From Trachipleistophora hominis (lineage: Eukaryota > Microsporidia > Pleistophoridae), in NCBI GenBank assembly GCA_000316135.1, contig JH993985.1:57423-100040 (forward strand): DNA of 42,618 nucleotides, read 5' to 3'. Positions 1 to 9,358 of the stretch are shown in pieces. The position numbers and the translations under genes are program-made. The notes beneath the pieces are model-generated. The model made no database searches. It worked only from the letters and a program-made list of their open reading frames with translations, and was not told the DNA's origin. Each line of letters starts with the position of its first letter. Within the stretch, counting starts at the first letter, position 1.

Positions 1-89
1 ATTACTACTAACCCTCCAACCCTACCGTCAGACCCTCTAGTCAACCAATACGCCCTACTCCCCGTCTTAAAACCCTCTTAATTATTTCA

Positions 90-93
90 CCCC
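90..93 (+). promoter_or_regulatory. C-run start motif of coatomer delta
   Basis: CCCC lies one base before the ATG at 95. The preceding 90 bases contain five or six further CCCT or CCCC clusters, so the whole leader is C-rich on this strand. The motif matches the start-proximal C-run seen at most genes in this window. Confidence 0.6.
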
Positions 94-94
94 T

Positions 95-1339
95 ATGATC
101 GTATGCTCATTCGTACAGCACAACCAAAACATAATATTCCGGCCCGTCCACAAAATAACGCAGGGCGCATTCGAAACGCTTCTTCTCACATTCAACACCA
201 CGAAGAAGAACGACGAGGGCGTAATAAAAACGCACAGCCTTAACATATACTACGCAACACAAGATGCCCTGACATGTGCGGTAATCGCAAGCAAAAAATG
301 CTACGAAAATGACATGTACGCAATACTAAAGGCTGTGATGGGCAGTATTACGTGCTTCTCTTCGCTTGAGGACGTTGTCGGTGCATTTGATGATGTTGTG
401 AATGAGTACACGTATTTTAGGCTGAGCAGCGACAATCTGAGGGTGATTAGGGAGATGGACAGCTACGAGGAGAAGGTGCACAAGATGGTGGCTAAGAATA
501 AGGAGGCTGAGAATGAGAAGGTTATGAAGGAGATTAGTGAGAAGGTTAAGCTTATGGGCGTTAAGGGCGCTGTTAACGTACAGGCAGGCGGACCTGCGGT
601 CAGTTACCCGTCAATTACTGTCACGGATCCTTTGGCTGGACGTGTGCCGGAGGTACACGTTGATACGTTCGAAAAGATGAAAGACGAGATTAGGAGGGCG
701 TGCAGGGCAACGCCCTCCAAGAAAGTGCAGCTGCTGATCACGGAAAGGCTTAGCCTGGTGGTTGACAAGGAAGGTAACAAGAAGAGCGGAGAGATTACCG
801 GCGATATGACGATGTACATAAAAGACGAGCGATTCAAGGACATATCAATCGAAATACGCGCACCTCATCCGGTGAAGTACTCGCCCAATCTGCAGAAGGA
901 CAGCGCCAAGAAAAAGGTGCTCAAGGCCAAGAAAAGCTTCCCCGTCAAAAAATGCGTAGCACTCGTAAAATGGACGAGAAATGCGGATACGAGCGACTTT
1001 ACGTTCAACCTGTGGCTCACAAAGAATGAGGGCAAGCTTAACGTGATGATGGACTACGAGAAAAGAGAGGATTTACAGGAAATTGCGTTCCGTTTTAATA
1101 CAAAAGGCAGCGAACTCTCCAACGGGCACTGCAGAGAGGCTGTGGTGTGGAGGAGCAAGCATCACCAGGACAACATTGAGTTTGTGGCGGAGCGCCCGGT
1201 TTTTCCGATCAACGTGTATTTCTGTGGAACGAGGGCGTGTATGGTGGGAGTTGAGAAGATTGTGATGGACGATGAGGCTGTGGATGATTATGAGGTTGAG
1301 TATTGTTATGAAGGGGAGAACGTTCAGATTGTTGATTAA
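95..1339 (+). CDS. RET2: Coatomer subunit delta (COPI coat)
   Basis: This is the delta subunit of the COPI coat, which acts in retrograde Golgi-to-ER transport. The 414-residue protein has a longin-like N-terminal region (about 1-115). A conserved helix follows, with MDSYEEKV at 121-128 matching the MDSHEEKV of animal delta-COP, then a charged coiled stretch (128-155). The C-terminal mu-homology domain (about 208-414) includes KSFPVKK (280-286) followed by a VKW (291-293), as in delta-COP. It is shorter than yeast Ret2 (546) or the human protein (511); the linker between the two domains is reduced. The start at 95 is favoured by the CCCC immediately upstream. The gene faces the repeat-protein gene tail to tail across a 907-bp spacer. 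No frameshift or missing segment is evident. Confidence 0.9.
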   Translation: MIVCSFVQHNQNIIFRPVHKITQGAFETLLLTFNTTKKNDEGVIKTHSLNIYYATQDALTCAVIASKKCYENDMYAILKAVMGSITCFSSLEDVVGAFDDVVNEYTYFRLSSDNLRVIREMDSYEEKVHKMVAKNKEAENEKVMKEISEKVKLMGVKGAVNVQAGGPAVSYPSITVTDPLAGRVPEVHVDTFEKMKDEIRRACRATPSKKVQLLITERLSLVVDKEGNKKSGEITGDMTMYIKDERFKDISIEIRAPHPVKYSPNLQKDSAKKKVLKAKKSFPVKKCVALVKWTRNADTSDFTFNLWLTKNEGKLNVMMDYEKREDLQEIAFRFNTKGSELSNGHCREAVVWRSKHHQDNIEFVAERPVFPINVYFCGTRACMVGVEKIVMDDEAVDDYEVEYCYEGENVQIVD

Positions 1340-1414
1340 ATGCGGTTTGTGATGCTATGCGTGTATTGTGCTGTTCTGATTGGTATTAAACATGATGGAT
1401 GAGGTTAAAGAATT

Positions 1415-1510
1415 ACTTTTTCTAAGAATCGGTTTAATTATCTTCTTCATGATTTTCTCCTAACTAGACACGCTCTTCTGGTCCACTAGGATTGACCATC
1501 CCACCCTAGT
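1415..1510 (+). repeat. Dispersed ~100-bp element, copy A
   Basis: The 5' half carries TTTTTCTAAGAATCGG then TTTAATTATCTTCTTC. The 3' half carries CTCTTCTGGTCCACTAGGA followed by TTGACCATCCC. The order and spacing match copies at 25599 and 41226, but this copy has diverged and lost the terminal GGTTCATG. Confidence 0.5.
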
Positions 1511-1734
1511 TCAGATTAAGAGTTAATCTGTAAATTTTATAATTGAGCCGAAGAATGCATCGTATAATTTGTGTTTTTATATCCAGAGTAATTAATTTTG
1601 TTGGGCTGATAGATGTTGCAACATCAAGGTTATTTATTTAAGTGATTAAATAGAGGAGGTTGGTTCCGGGCCAACAACGTTGTAGGGAACATTCTTAAAT
1701 TAACATAATAATTTGTTACTATACAGGGTGTTTA

Positions 1735-1832
1735 TCAATAACCATTCTTAGTATGATATAATTGTTGTTATACACGCCTTGTGTCAATAACCATTCTTAG
1801 TACGATATACGTGTTGTTATACACGCCTTGTG
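1735..1832 (+). repeat. 49-bp tandem duplication
   Basis: Two adjacent 49-bp units begin TCAATAACCATTCTTAGTA and end with ACACGCCTTGTG. They differ at only three or four positions, so the duplication is recent. A partial third start (TCACAATA) follows. No coding potential is apparent. Confidence 0.85.
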
Positions 1833-2246
1833 TCACAATATGCTCGTAGAACGTAAGCGTTCATCTAACCCTTTAAAGAATAGGAAATAAATAAAAATAC
1901 GTTTAATACAGCGGTAATAACAAAATCTGTTTAAAAATATATTTTCAAACCTTTTTTAAAATCATTTTTAAAAAACATTTTAACAGTAAAAAACGAAACA
2001 AGTCGAGAATTACTTTTAATAATAAAGCAAAAGATGAAATTTTTTTTAAAGTGATAAATTTCGCTGAAAACTATGTTGAAAGATGCGTAATTTTATGATA
2101 ATTCAATTTACTACGTAATCAACGCTACTATGATCAATAAAATAATTGAAAATACGCTGGTCTATGTGTAGTATAAGATAGCAAAGGTAAATAAGAACGT
2201 TAAAGATTAAAATTACTAAAACTACGCCTTTATTGACGGCTCTCTA

Positions 2247-5200
2247 TCAACTCACCATTTCTTTTCCGTAGTCATCGCTATTTATCTCAACAATATTTCG
2301 GCTCGTGGTCTCTCTCTTAACCTTCTCCTGTCCTGTCCTCAGCGTATCTCCTTTTAACGCCTTTTGATACCCGTTCGCAACGAGTACGTGCTCGTCCCCT
2401 GGCGTACTATCGTTGCTGATCTCCTGCGATACCTTGTGCTTCTTCTTGCCTTTATGATGCTTGTGGCTCGTTCTCTCGCCCTGGTCCTTGTTATCACCTT
2501 CGGTGTTTGTGCCTGGCATAAAGAAATCGAAGAAGCCTTGCTCGTTTACCACGGGCTCACTTTTCTTTGGCGGCGCGTTCTTTCGTTTCTTGTGAGATTT
2601 GTGCTTTATCCTGCGGTGCACGCGTTTTTTTGGAATGGCGGTGAGTGTTACCTCCGGGTTCTTCTCTTGGTTTACGGTTGGATGTTCGGGTGTTACCACC
2701 ACGGCTGGTGCATCTGAGGACGTGTTGGTGGAGGGCACCTTTCTGAACGCAAGTTTTTCGCCAAGATCAAACGCTTCAGATTTATCGCTGCCATTTTCTT
2801 TCTTATCCTCTGGTCCTTTACCACCACTCACAATGCTGCCAAGCATGTCGTCAAAGCTCCTCTCCTTCATCTCCCTGATGTCCTTTACCTCATCAATCAA
2901 TCTGTCCATTCCATCCATCTCATCCTTAAGTTCCTTAAACTTTATGATCGGCACCACCTGCTTACTCCTCGGCTTGCTCTTCTTGTTTTTGTTGGTGTAT
3001 GTCGGCAGGTCCCTAAAAATGGGCGTAGACTCGGTGTAATTCGCCGATATTCTGTTTTTGTTGGAGAGGTTGCCGGTCTTTTGGCTCTTGGACGGCTGTC
3101 CAGAAGAACCCTCCGGTTCGTTGCCGGTCGACAAACTGTTCTCAGGTTTGATTATTCCGCCGTTCGTAAGCAGCGTGTCACTCTTGACCGGCACTTCACC
3201 CGGTACATCGTATTTATCACCTACCGTTTCAGTGCTGTCACGCTTATCTTTCTTGGCATCGTCAATGCTGCTGAACAGATCGTAACTGTCAAGGAACTTC
3301 TTGTCAGTCCTTCCTTCGTCTTTTTGTTTCCTGTTTGGCGTTTTCTCTTGCAATGAGTCTTTGGGCAGGTTGCTGTCTGCGGATGGTGATGAGCTGTCAC
3401 GGTTGTTGTCTAAGATTGAAAAATTGAGGAGGTCCTGTTCAGCCGGGCCCTCGTGGCCGTTCTGAGGGGGAACTGAACGATTCATCGTATCTGTGCTGGT
3501 CCTGTCGGACTTACCATTATTGGATGAATCGCCAATAGACGAGTTAGTCGTACCATTGCGGAGGGCGCCATTCATTCCACTATCGCCACTCACCCCACGT
3601 CCTTTATCGTTCCCAGAACTGCCAATCGCAACAAAAATCGCCTGTTTAACAACTCGATCTACCACCGGCTGCTCGTCCTTCTTCTGTTTCTTATCCTTTG
3701 TCTTATCATTGCTTGCCATAGGCACATTACTCTCCTTTGTGCTGCTGTCCGTTCTATCAGACGCTTTAGTACCTGTGCCGGACATTCTGTCCTGTGAAGA
3801 TGGCGAGGTTTCATTTCTGTTGTTACTCTCCGTCTGAGAATGCTTTGTGCCAAAAATGGAGAATGGCAGAGTGTTGTTCTCATCTTTTTTCTTCTTCTTT
3901 TCGTCCTTGTCCTTATCTAAGATGCTCGTATTGAAGAATGGTGACGGTAAAATGCTCTTCTCATCTTTTTTCTTCTTCTTTTCGTCCTTGTCCTTATCTA
4001 AGATGCTTGTATTGAAGAATGGTGACGGTAAAATGCTCTTCTCATCTTTTTTCTTGTCTTTCTTCTTTTTATCGTCCTCATCCTTGTTCAGAATACTCAT
4101 ATCAGAAAAAGGCGATGGTAGAACGCTTTTCTCATCTTTTTTCTTCTTGTCTTTATCCTTATCGTCCTTTCCTAAGGCACTTGTACCAGTAAGAGACGGT
4201 AAAATGCTGTTCTCGTCTTTTTTCTTCTTGTCTTTCTTATCATCAGAAGTGTGAACAACACCAAAGATTGAAGAAACTGCGCTGTCATTCGGTTTCTCTC
4301 CACCATTTCTGTCCATAGCAGGCGTGCCATCCAACGGCAAAAACATGGCATCATCACTTCCTTTTCTCTTACCATCATCTCTTTCACTATCACTGCTCGT
4401 ATCAGTAAAAGGTGGTGGTAGAATGTCTTTATTGTCTTTCTTCTTGTCTTTATCATTGCCTAAGGCAGTGATACCCGTAAAGGATGGTGAGACACTCTCC
4501 TCTTTCTTCTTATCCTTATCGTTGCCTAAGACAGTGATACCCGTAAAGGATGGTGAGACGCTCTCCTCTTTCTTCTTATCCTTATCGTTGCCTAAGACAG
4601 TGATACCCGTAAAGGATGGTGAGACATTCTCCTCTTCCTTTTTATCCTTACCATCCCCGCCTAGAACGCCCATATCAGCAAACATCGATGGTACAACACT
4701 CTTTTCATCTTTTTTCTTCTTGTCCTCTCCAAACAATGATTGTCCTAGGCTTTCACTAGCATTCTCACTGCCCGTATCCGGTACTCTTGCACCCGGCATA
4801 TTCTCATAAGAAGATCCTAACGGTCCGCCTGTGCCCGTACTAAAGCTATCTACGCCAAGCTGTGAGCCTACGTTTTCGCCAAAGATCGATTCTCCGGGTC
4901 TCCTCAATCCTAAGTTGTAACGGCCAGGCAGCGTAATAAGAGTTGGCGGCACAAACCGTGATCTTACGTACGACTTGCTATCATCCTCGTCAGCACCGTC
5001 CTTATTCTCGTCTTTTATCCTGTTCAGCATGCCCATGAACATTGTCAGGTTGAACATCGGGTCCTGTACGAGCGAGTCCAACATTTCCTCGGCCTCTTTT
5101 GACATTTGACCGTTGCTGTCGTTCGTTGGCGGGCCTATTGGGCCGGTGTAAGTGTTGTTAAATTGCGGTTGCACGGCCGTATACGGGTCATTCTGTGGTA

Positions 5201-5570
5201 ACGAGCCCGTACCCGGATAGTAATACTCATTCGCAGGAGTGCTGGCAGGCGGCACGCCATACATATTAGTGTACATATCACGTGCAGCCATCCCGCCATA
5301 CGGCGTACTAATTCCGCCATCCATATTACCAGCACGCTCCGTATTCTCCTTCTCAGCATCCTTCCTATCTCCATCTTTCCACTGTTCCTCATCCTTCTGC
5401 TTCTCCTCTTTCTTCTTTTTCTCCTCTTCAAGTTCGTCCAACATCGCACTCCTCTTCATCTCCACGACCGGATTGTACACCGCCTTCTTGTGTACAAACA
5501 CGTAGAGCACCAGTAGGAGCACAACGACCGCTATGCCGTAAAACGTGTAAATGTGTGCGCTCTTCTTCAT
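2247..5570 (-). CDS. Lys/Asp/Ser-rich repeat protein with N-terminal membrane anchor
   Basis: The function is unknown. The 1107-residue product has a short N-terminal tail and one hydrophobic segment at about 10-27 (YGIAVVVLLLVLYVFV), with no obvious cleavage site, so it is probably a signal anchor. A Glu/Lys-rich stretch (44-80) and a Tyr/Pro/Asn-rich patch (about 88-150) follow. A long central region then alternates KKKKDE blocks with short hydrophobic phrases such as SVSPSFTGITVLG or SILPSPFFNTSIL. The C-terminal third is Lys/Arg/His-rich and includes KKRVHRRIKHKSHKKRK. Two sets of internal repeats are nearly identical at DNA level, which indicates recent unit gain. There is no C-run before the ATG; a TATA-like box lies about 25 bp upstream instead. 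A surface, secreted or spore-structure role is possible but is only inference. The frame is intact throughout. Confidence 0.8.
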   Translation of the reverse strand: MKKSAHIYTFYGIAVVVLLLVLYVFVHKKAVYNPVVEMKRSAMLDELEEEKKKKEEKQKDEEQWKDGDRKDAEKENTERAGNMDGGISTPYGGMAARDMYTNMYGVPPASTPANEYYYPGTGSLPQNDPYTAVQPQFNNTYTGPIGPPTNDSNGQMSKEAEEMLDSLVQDPMFNLTMFMGMLNRIKDENKDGADEDDSKSYVRSRFVPPTLITLPGRYNLGLRRPGESIFGENVGSQLGVDSFSTGTGGPLGSSYENMPGARVPDTGSENASESLGQSLFGEDKKKKDEKSVVPSMFADMGVLGGDGKDKKEEENVSPSFTGITVLGNDKDKKKEESVSPSFTGITVLGNDKDKKKEESVSPSFTGITALGNDKDKKKDNKDILPPPFTDTSSDSERDDGKRKGSDDAMFLPLDGTPAMDRNGGEKPNDSAVSSIFGVVHTSDDKKDKKKKDENSILPSLTGTSALGKDDKDKDKKKKDEKSVLPSPFSDMSILNKDEDDKKKKDKKKDEKSILPSPFFNTSILDKDKDEKKKKKDEKSILPSPFFNTSILDKDKDEKKKKKDENNTLPFSIFGTKHSQTESNNRNETSPSSQDRMSGTGTKASDRTDSSTKESNVPMASNDKTKDKKQKKDEQPVVDRVVKQAIFVAIGSSGNDKGRGVSGDSGMNGALRNGTTNSSIGDSSNNGKSDRTSTDTMNRSVPPQNGHEGPAEQDLLNFSILDNNRDSSSPSADSNLPKDSLQEKTPNRKQKDEGRTDKKFLDSYDLFSSIDDAKKDKRDSTETVGDKYDVPGEVPVKSDTLLTNGGIIKPENSLSTGNEPEGSSGQPSKSQKTGNLSNKNRISANYTESTPIFRDLPTYTNKNKKSKPRSKQVVPIIKFKELKDEMDGMDRLIDEVKDIREMKERSFDDMLGSIVSGGKGPEDKKENGSDKSEAFDLGEKLAFRKVPSTNTSSDAPAVVVTPEHPTVNQEKNPEVTLTAIPKKRVHRRIKHKSHKKRKNAPPKKSEPVVNEQGFFDFFMPGTNTEGDNKDQGERTSHKHHKGKKKHKVSQEISNDSTPGDEHVLVANGYQKALKGDTLRTGQEKVKRETTSRNIVEINSDDYGKEMVS
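3901..4062 (-). repeat. 81-bp (27-codon) coding duplication
   Basis: Two adjacent 81-bp units inside the repeat-protein gene encode the phrase KSILPSPFFNTSILDKDKD plus a KKKKKDE spacer. They are almost base-identical. A related but diverged unit follows on the high-coordinate side and another on the low-coordinate side. Confidence 0.85.
4466..4645 (-). repeat. 66-bp (22-codon) coding triplication
   Basis: Three units of period 66 begin at 4466, 4532 and 4598. Each encodes a phrase like SVSPSFTGITVLGNDKDKKK. Synonymous differences are few, so the array is young. It is the clearest sign that this protein changes length by unit gain or loss. Confidence 0.85.
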
Positions 5571-5590
5571 TGTTTTGTTGTTTCACTGCT

Positions 5591-5600
5591 TCTTTTTATA
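5591..5600 (-). promoter_or_regulatory. TATA-like box of the repeat-protein gene
   Basis: On the minus strand this reads TATAAAAAGA, about 20-30 bp before the ATG at 5570. This is one of only two confidently named genes here without a C-run at the start. Confidence 0.5.
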
Positions 5601-7484
5601 GATGATGAGCTGTTTTTTGTTTGGTGTTTTTACGTGATTTGTTTCATTTACGATGATGTATGAGGTGGTGACACACGAATAGAGTACTGGGGATAAGAGT
5701 GGATCATGGGCAGGTGCCTGTTATTTTGGTGGTGATGGGCGTATTGATGTGATGGACCAGGTTGATAGGGAATGTTGAAGAACGAAAGGTTGGACGGGTA
5801 ATTTAATAATGGTTGGTATAAAATGTGAATGCCTAGCTGAAATGATAGTGGTCCCTATAAAACAGGCTAAGTGTAAAATGGTAATAATTCGTGTACGGTA
5901 GGTTAGAAAAGAGACGTTTTGTGTAGAATGAGGTTAAGGATGCTTATCAAATCTTTAAAATAAATCACTTTCAGCAAAAAAAGTATAAAACGAGAATAGT
6001 TTAGATTTACTGATCGAATGGAAGGCGCTTTAATAGAAATAACTTGGTGTGTGCAATGAGCTGAGCAATTCTTAATTTGGTAGTTAAATCTATTAAATCT
6101 ACAATTTTATACTGATAAAATACAATACGTAAATATTTTGGTGGAACACCAAAAGTAAAGTTTTAGTGGAATGATAAGAACCTGTCGGTTAACAACAAAG
6201 AAACGCATCATAGGCAAGCAACGCTAATTTAATTTATTTCTAACGAACAGACCAAAGATATTTCAATCCATAGACATGACAATAAATACGAGGTGATTGC
6301 AAAGGTACTGTGTGAGGTGTATTGGTACCAATAAGACTGTCTTTTAACGTAGTGAATGGCAGAATTGGATGACTGCGTTGTTCGTGGCATCGTAAAGATG
6401 AAACATCGAGGTTTTTTGTTTCACATGCTGTGATTTGATTGGACTATTCTGGAACAGCTACGGTGTGTACACTGTATGGTGTATATTCGAGTATTCCTGG
6501 GATTGTTACCTTGAATGGTGTTGTTTTTCTGTCCGTCTATAGGTCTCAATAAAATGGCAATTCTTACGGTGCTATCAGCCTTTAATTATGAAAGTTTGTT
6601 TAATTAAAATCATACGAAAACCAAAAGTGCTTTCAGCGAGCCGGCAGGTCTGAATGAACCGTAAACCTACCGTTAATGTATCAACCATCAAGTTAATGTC
6701 AAATTGAACATCCTGTTTAGGCAAAAAATACGAATCACAGTACACGAAGATAAAACAGCAGTGTGATAGAACGGTCTTCGTTTCACAATCGTAACGCTCA
6801 AATAAACGCACGATCTAGCCGTCTATACACAGAGATACTTTCGTTTAGTAAGAAACAGTTCATTGTTATGCTTGTTATATTTCATCATTCTATCCACTTG
6901 CTGTGCACGTAGTGTTGTGAGAGCAACCATTCTGTTCGTGATGGAAGGTAAACATACGGTTGTTATATAAAAGCGTTTCTTATCTTCTACATTGGTTTAG
7001 ATCGCGTATTATTAAAATTCATTTTTTCGTGAACAGTGTTATAATTACTTAGATAAAACTTAAAATTATCACTCTCATCGTTAGTATTAGGTAAAGTTGC
7101 CCCTTTGACCGAGAATTAAGATTTTTAATGATGTAAAACTCTTCAGATTATTGTGTTTAATATTAATTTTACTATTTTTGGTTATAAAACGGTGCAAATA
7201 CGGTCATCTATTATCAAAACTTTATTGTTTGTTAAATATTTTTTACATAGTACGACAATAAACGGGTGAATAGTTCGTTTGTACGAAGAATTTACCATTT
7301 TTCGGCATCTTACCGTTTTATTTAATAATTTACCTTTTTATAGCCTTGATAATCTTATAAATGGTAACTTATATTAGACGGTCCAATCAGCAGCTACCTG
7401 TGCGTTTTATGAGTGCTGATTTGATTTTTTATTGAAAACATGTTTACTTATCACATTCTACTCATATAGACAAACTCTAACGAT

Positions 7485-7628
7485 GTGTTAGCATTTTCTA
7501 CGATCTTTAATTAAATTGGTGTGAAAGGAAATGTAAGATGTTATTTAAACGAACTTTCAAGCAAAAAACACAAAAGTCTTTAATTAAATTAGTGTGAGGG
7601 AATTAAAGACTGTAGAAAATGCTAACAC
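7485..7628. repeat. 144-bp inverted-repeat element (MITE-like)
   Basis: The left arm 7485-7512 (GTGTTAGCATTTTCTACG then ATCTTTAATT) is matched in reverse complement by 7601-7628, with 26 of 28 bases identical. Inside, TCTTTAATTAAATTGGTGTGA at the left end recurs as a direct repeat near 7577. No clear target-site duplication flanks it. Size and structure fit a small non-autonomous inverted-repeat element, or a long hairpin. Confidence 0.6.
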
Positions 7629-8464
7629 TCCTGATATATGCGGTTACTATTACCTTACGTGCACGGATGTCGATAACCACGTGAAAAAGCGATTACCAAG
7701 TGCTAATTTGGTAGAAACGTGTTTAACACATTTTTATATGAGAAATGTGACAGAATAATTAAAACGTTTATTACAAAAAATGTGTTGATGGCGCAGTCTT
7801 GCACAATAAATGTGTTTAATCGCGTAGAATACGAACCATGGTACATAAAAATAGATGCTGTATCGTACTTATGAGATGATACAATTTTAAAAATTACATA
7901 CTAGCGTTCATTAGCGAGACCAGGAACAATTCATAGAAAATGTCAAAGAAACTAAAATTGGTGTAAAATGCGCTAAGCAAGTTGAGCTAGCCGTAAAAGA
8001 TAAAAGGAAACGCGTATCAAACCGTATAAATAATACTAAACGATGGTAATATCAGTAAAAGTATTTTTTTGAAAAAGATATTTAATTAATTTTCAGCATT
8101 CATCCTAATACCAAGTAATACGTATTAAACTACAAATCGTGCCCAGAAGCGAAATAAACCAATAGCACTAAGAAATACGTGCAATATCCACAAAAAAAAT
8201 AAAATATGATTAATACAGCAGAACAGGAGAAAAGAGCGAAGAAATGGTGAATAGAATGCAAACGGGGAGAATAGAACATAAAACAAAGAAATGATGAGTA
8301 GAACATAAATATTAATGATACAAACATGGAGAGTACAACCACAAATACCACACATATAACGTACCAGTAACATTTTCTTTATCTAAAATATGCAGGCGAA
8401 CCGCCCCACCGATCACTGTTACGCCGTATAAACACCAATCACACACCTTTCTCCAGTCTGCGTT

Positions 8465-8830
8465 TCATCCCTTCTCCTTGCGATACACCAGCTGAAATCC
8501 AATATAAATGACCAGCAATATAATGAACACCTCAAGTCCCCTACGGCTCCACATCCTCGACTTTCTCCTGTTTGTGCGATCTTTAATGGCGCACACGGCA
8601 TCGGGCCGTGGTGGCACGCACACATCAACCACTCGGTCAAGATCCAGCGGCAAGTCCACGTAAAGCGGTATGTATTCCGTCATCCTGCGCATGCATACCG
8701 GACAGAAGGAGCTCGTGGTTGACCAGTGATACACGCAAGGCCAGCAAAACACGTGCCCACACGCCAACGATACGGGCTCAAACAGAAGGCTAAGGCAAAT
8801 GCGACACTCCAAGTACCGGGTGTTTGCCAT
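8465..8830 (-). CDS. RNF5/RMA1-like membrane RING E3 ubiquitin ligase
   Basis: This is a predicted E3 ligase anchored by its C-terminus, probably in the ER membrane, by analogy with RNF5/RMA1 in ER-associated degradation. From the ATG at 8830 the protein has 121 residues. A C3HC4 RING carries Cys9, Cys12, Cys24, His26, Cys29, Cys32, Cys43 and Cys46, and the context CGHVFCWPC is typical of the RNF5/RNF185 group. A basic stretch (NRRKSRMWSRR) precedes one hydrophobic helix at about 99-116. Family members are usually about 180 residues with two C-terminal helices, so this is a reduced form. The frame stays open upstream to an ATG at 9052, but the CCCC motif directly before 8830 and the family's N-terminal RING position favour the shorter protein. 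Confidence 0.8.
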   Translation of the reverse strand: MANTRYLECRICLSLLFEPVSLACGHVFCWPCVYHWSTTSSFCPVCMRRMTEYIPLYVDLPLDLDRVVDVCVPPRPDAVCAIKDRTNRRKSRMWSRRGLEVFIILLVIYIGFQLVYRKEKG

Positions 8831-8831
8831 A

Positions 8832-8835
8832 GGGG
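8832..8835 (-). promoter_or_regulatory. C-run start motif of the RING gene
   Basis: The minus strand reads TTTAACCCCTATG. This is almost identical to the TTTCACCCCTATG before coatomer delta, and it decides the start at 8830 over the longer open frame. Confidence 0.6.
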
Positions 8836-9067
8836 TTAAATACCGTTGGTGCAAAAAATTTGGTAGGATGACAAACTGAACGCACGAGTACGGAATGAGC
8901 GGCGTTGCACGTGCAGCTGCATATGCTCGTACAAATCGGATGTATGTCCGTTTTTGCCGTGCAGGTACACGGGCAGTGATATATCTGATAAACATGTTTT
9001 GAATGCTTTTTTTGTACGTGGTTATACCACGCCATTCTTCGATTAAAAACATTCCTTAATTGGTAAA

Positions 9068-9163
9068 ATGTGTGATGAGCGGCACGGCAAAGAGCTTAAA
9101 ATGGACGAGCGCGTGTCTTTATTACGTGACAGTAAGCATGTCTGTCACCACGACCATATCTGA
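9068..9163 (+). CDS. Possible 31-residue ORF
   Basis: This is an ATG-initiated frame of 31 codons, rich in Asp, Glu, Arg, Lys and His (MCDERHGKELKMDERVSLLR at its start). Its base composition is closer to the genes than to the spacers. It has no C-run, no recognisable motif, and overlaps a hairpin. It may equally be a coincidence in a GC-richer patch. Confidence 0.2.
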   Translation: MCDERHGKELKMDERVSLLRDSKHVCHHDHI

Positions 9164-9337
9164 TAGATAAATAAAACATCGTATAAAACGTCATTTAGAG
9201 CACAAGAGATGCCCAGAACGGCACTCACCGCGTGCAAACACGTATTGCTGTTCATCTGTATGCGTTTGATCTCTTTGACAGTTTTACCAACACTCAAACA
9301 CTATTTTTGATAATCAGTCCTGGTGATCACAGGAACA

Positions 9338-9358
9338 CGGCACGTGGAGTACGTGCCG
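9338..9358. other. Hairpin CGGCACGT / ACGTGCCG
   Basis: A perfect 8-bp inverted repeat surrounds a GGAGT loop. A near-palindrome TCCTGGTGATCACAGGA lies just before it (9318-9334), and a TATA-like TGTATAAATC follows at 9369. It could be a regulatory dyad or part of a structured RNA. Confidence 0.45.

Larger units (their letters stand above)
1340..2246. other. Spacer between coatomer delta and the repeat-protein gene
   Basis: This is a convergent spacer of about 0.9 kb without a credible gene. It holds one copy of the dispersed element (1415-1510), a 49-bp tandem duplication (1735-1832), and two perfect palindromes: ATGTTGCAACAT at 1613-1624 and ACAACGTTGT at 1674-1683. The remainder is AT-rich. 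Confidence 0.7.
5571..8464. other. 2.9-kb gene-free spacer
   Basis: No convincing gene is present. Next to the repeat-protein gene, the minus strand holds an open frame without an initial ATG (about 5648-5863), rich in Pro, His, Gln and Tyr. A 144-bp inverted-repeat element lies at 7485-7628. Copies of GTTTACTTATCAC (7440) and a GTGTACGGTAGGT segment (5891, shared with 23614) look like remnants of the dispersed element. A purine-rich stretch (8215-8340) accounts for hydrophobic minus-strand frames there, which are taken as chance. Confidence 0.6.

Noticed and set aside
1..94. CCCT clusters at the left edge resembling telomeric CCCTAA
   Set aside because: Spacing is irregular, no true CCCTAA tandem is present, and a gene starts directly after; a C-rich promoter leader is the simpler reading.
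3847..4809. Plus-strand Phe/Ser/Leu-rich frames opposite the repeat-protein gene
   Set aside because: They are shadows of the Lys/Glu/Asp repeats on the minus strand; the composition is exactly what antisense reading of AAG/GAA/GAC codons gives.
6575..6811. 78-codon minus-strand frame
   Set aside because: Opens at GTG, has spacer-like composition, no C-run and no family motif.
8125..8373. Hydrophobic minus-strand frames that look like a membrane protein
   Set aside because: The plus strand is a degenerate purine-rich repeat (GAAATGGTGAATAGAA type); any antisense frame becomes Leu/Phe/Ile-rich.
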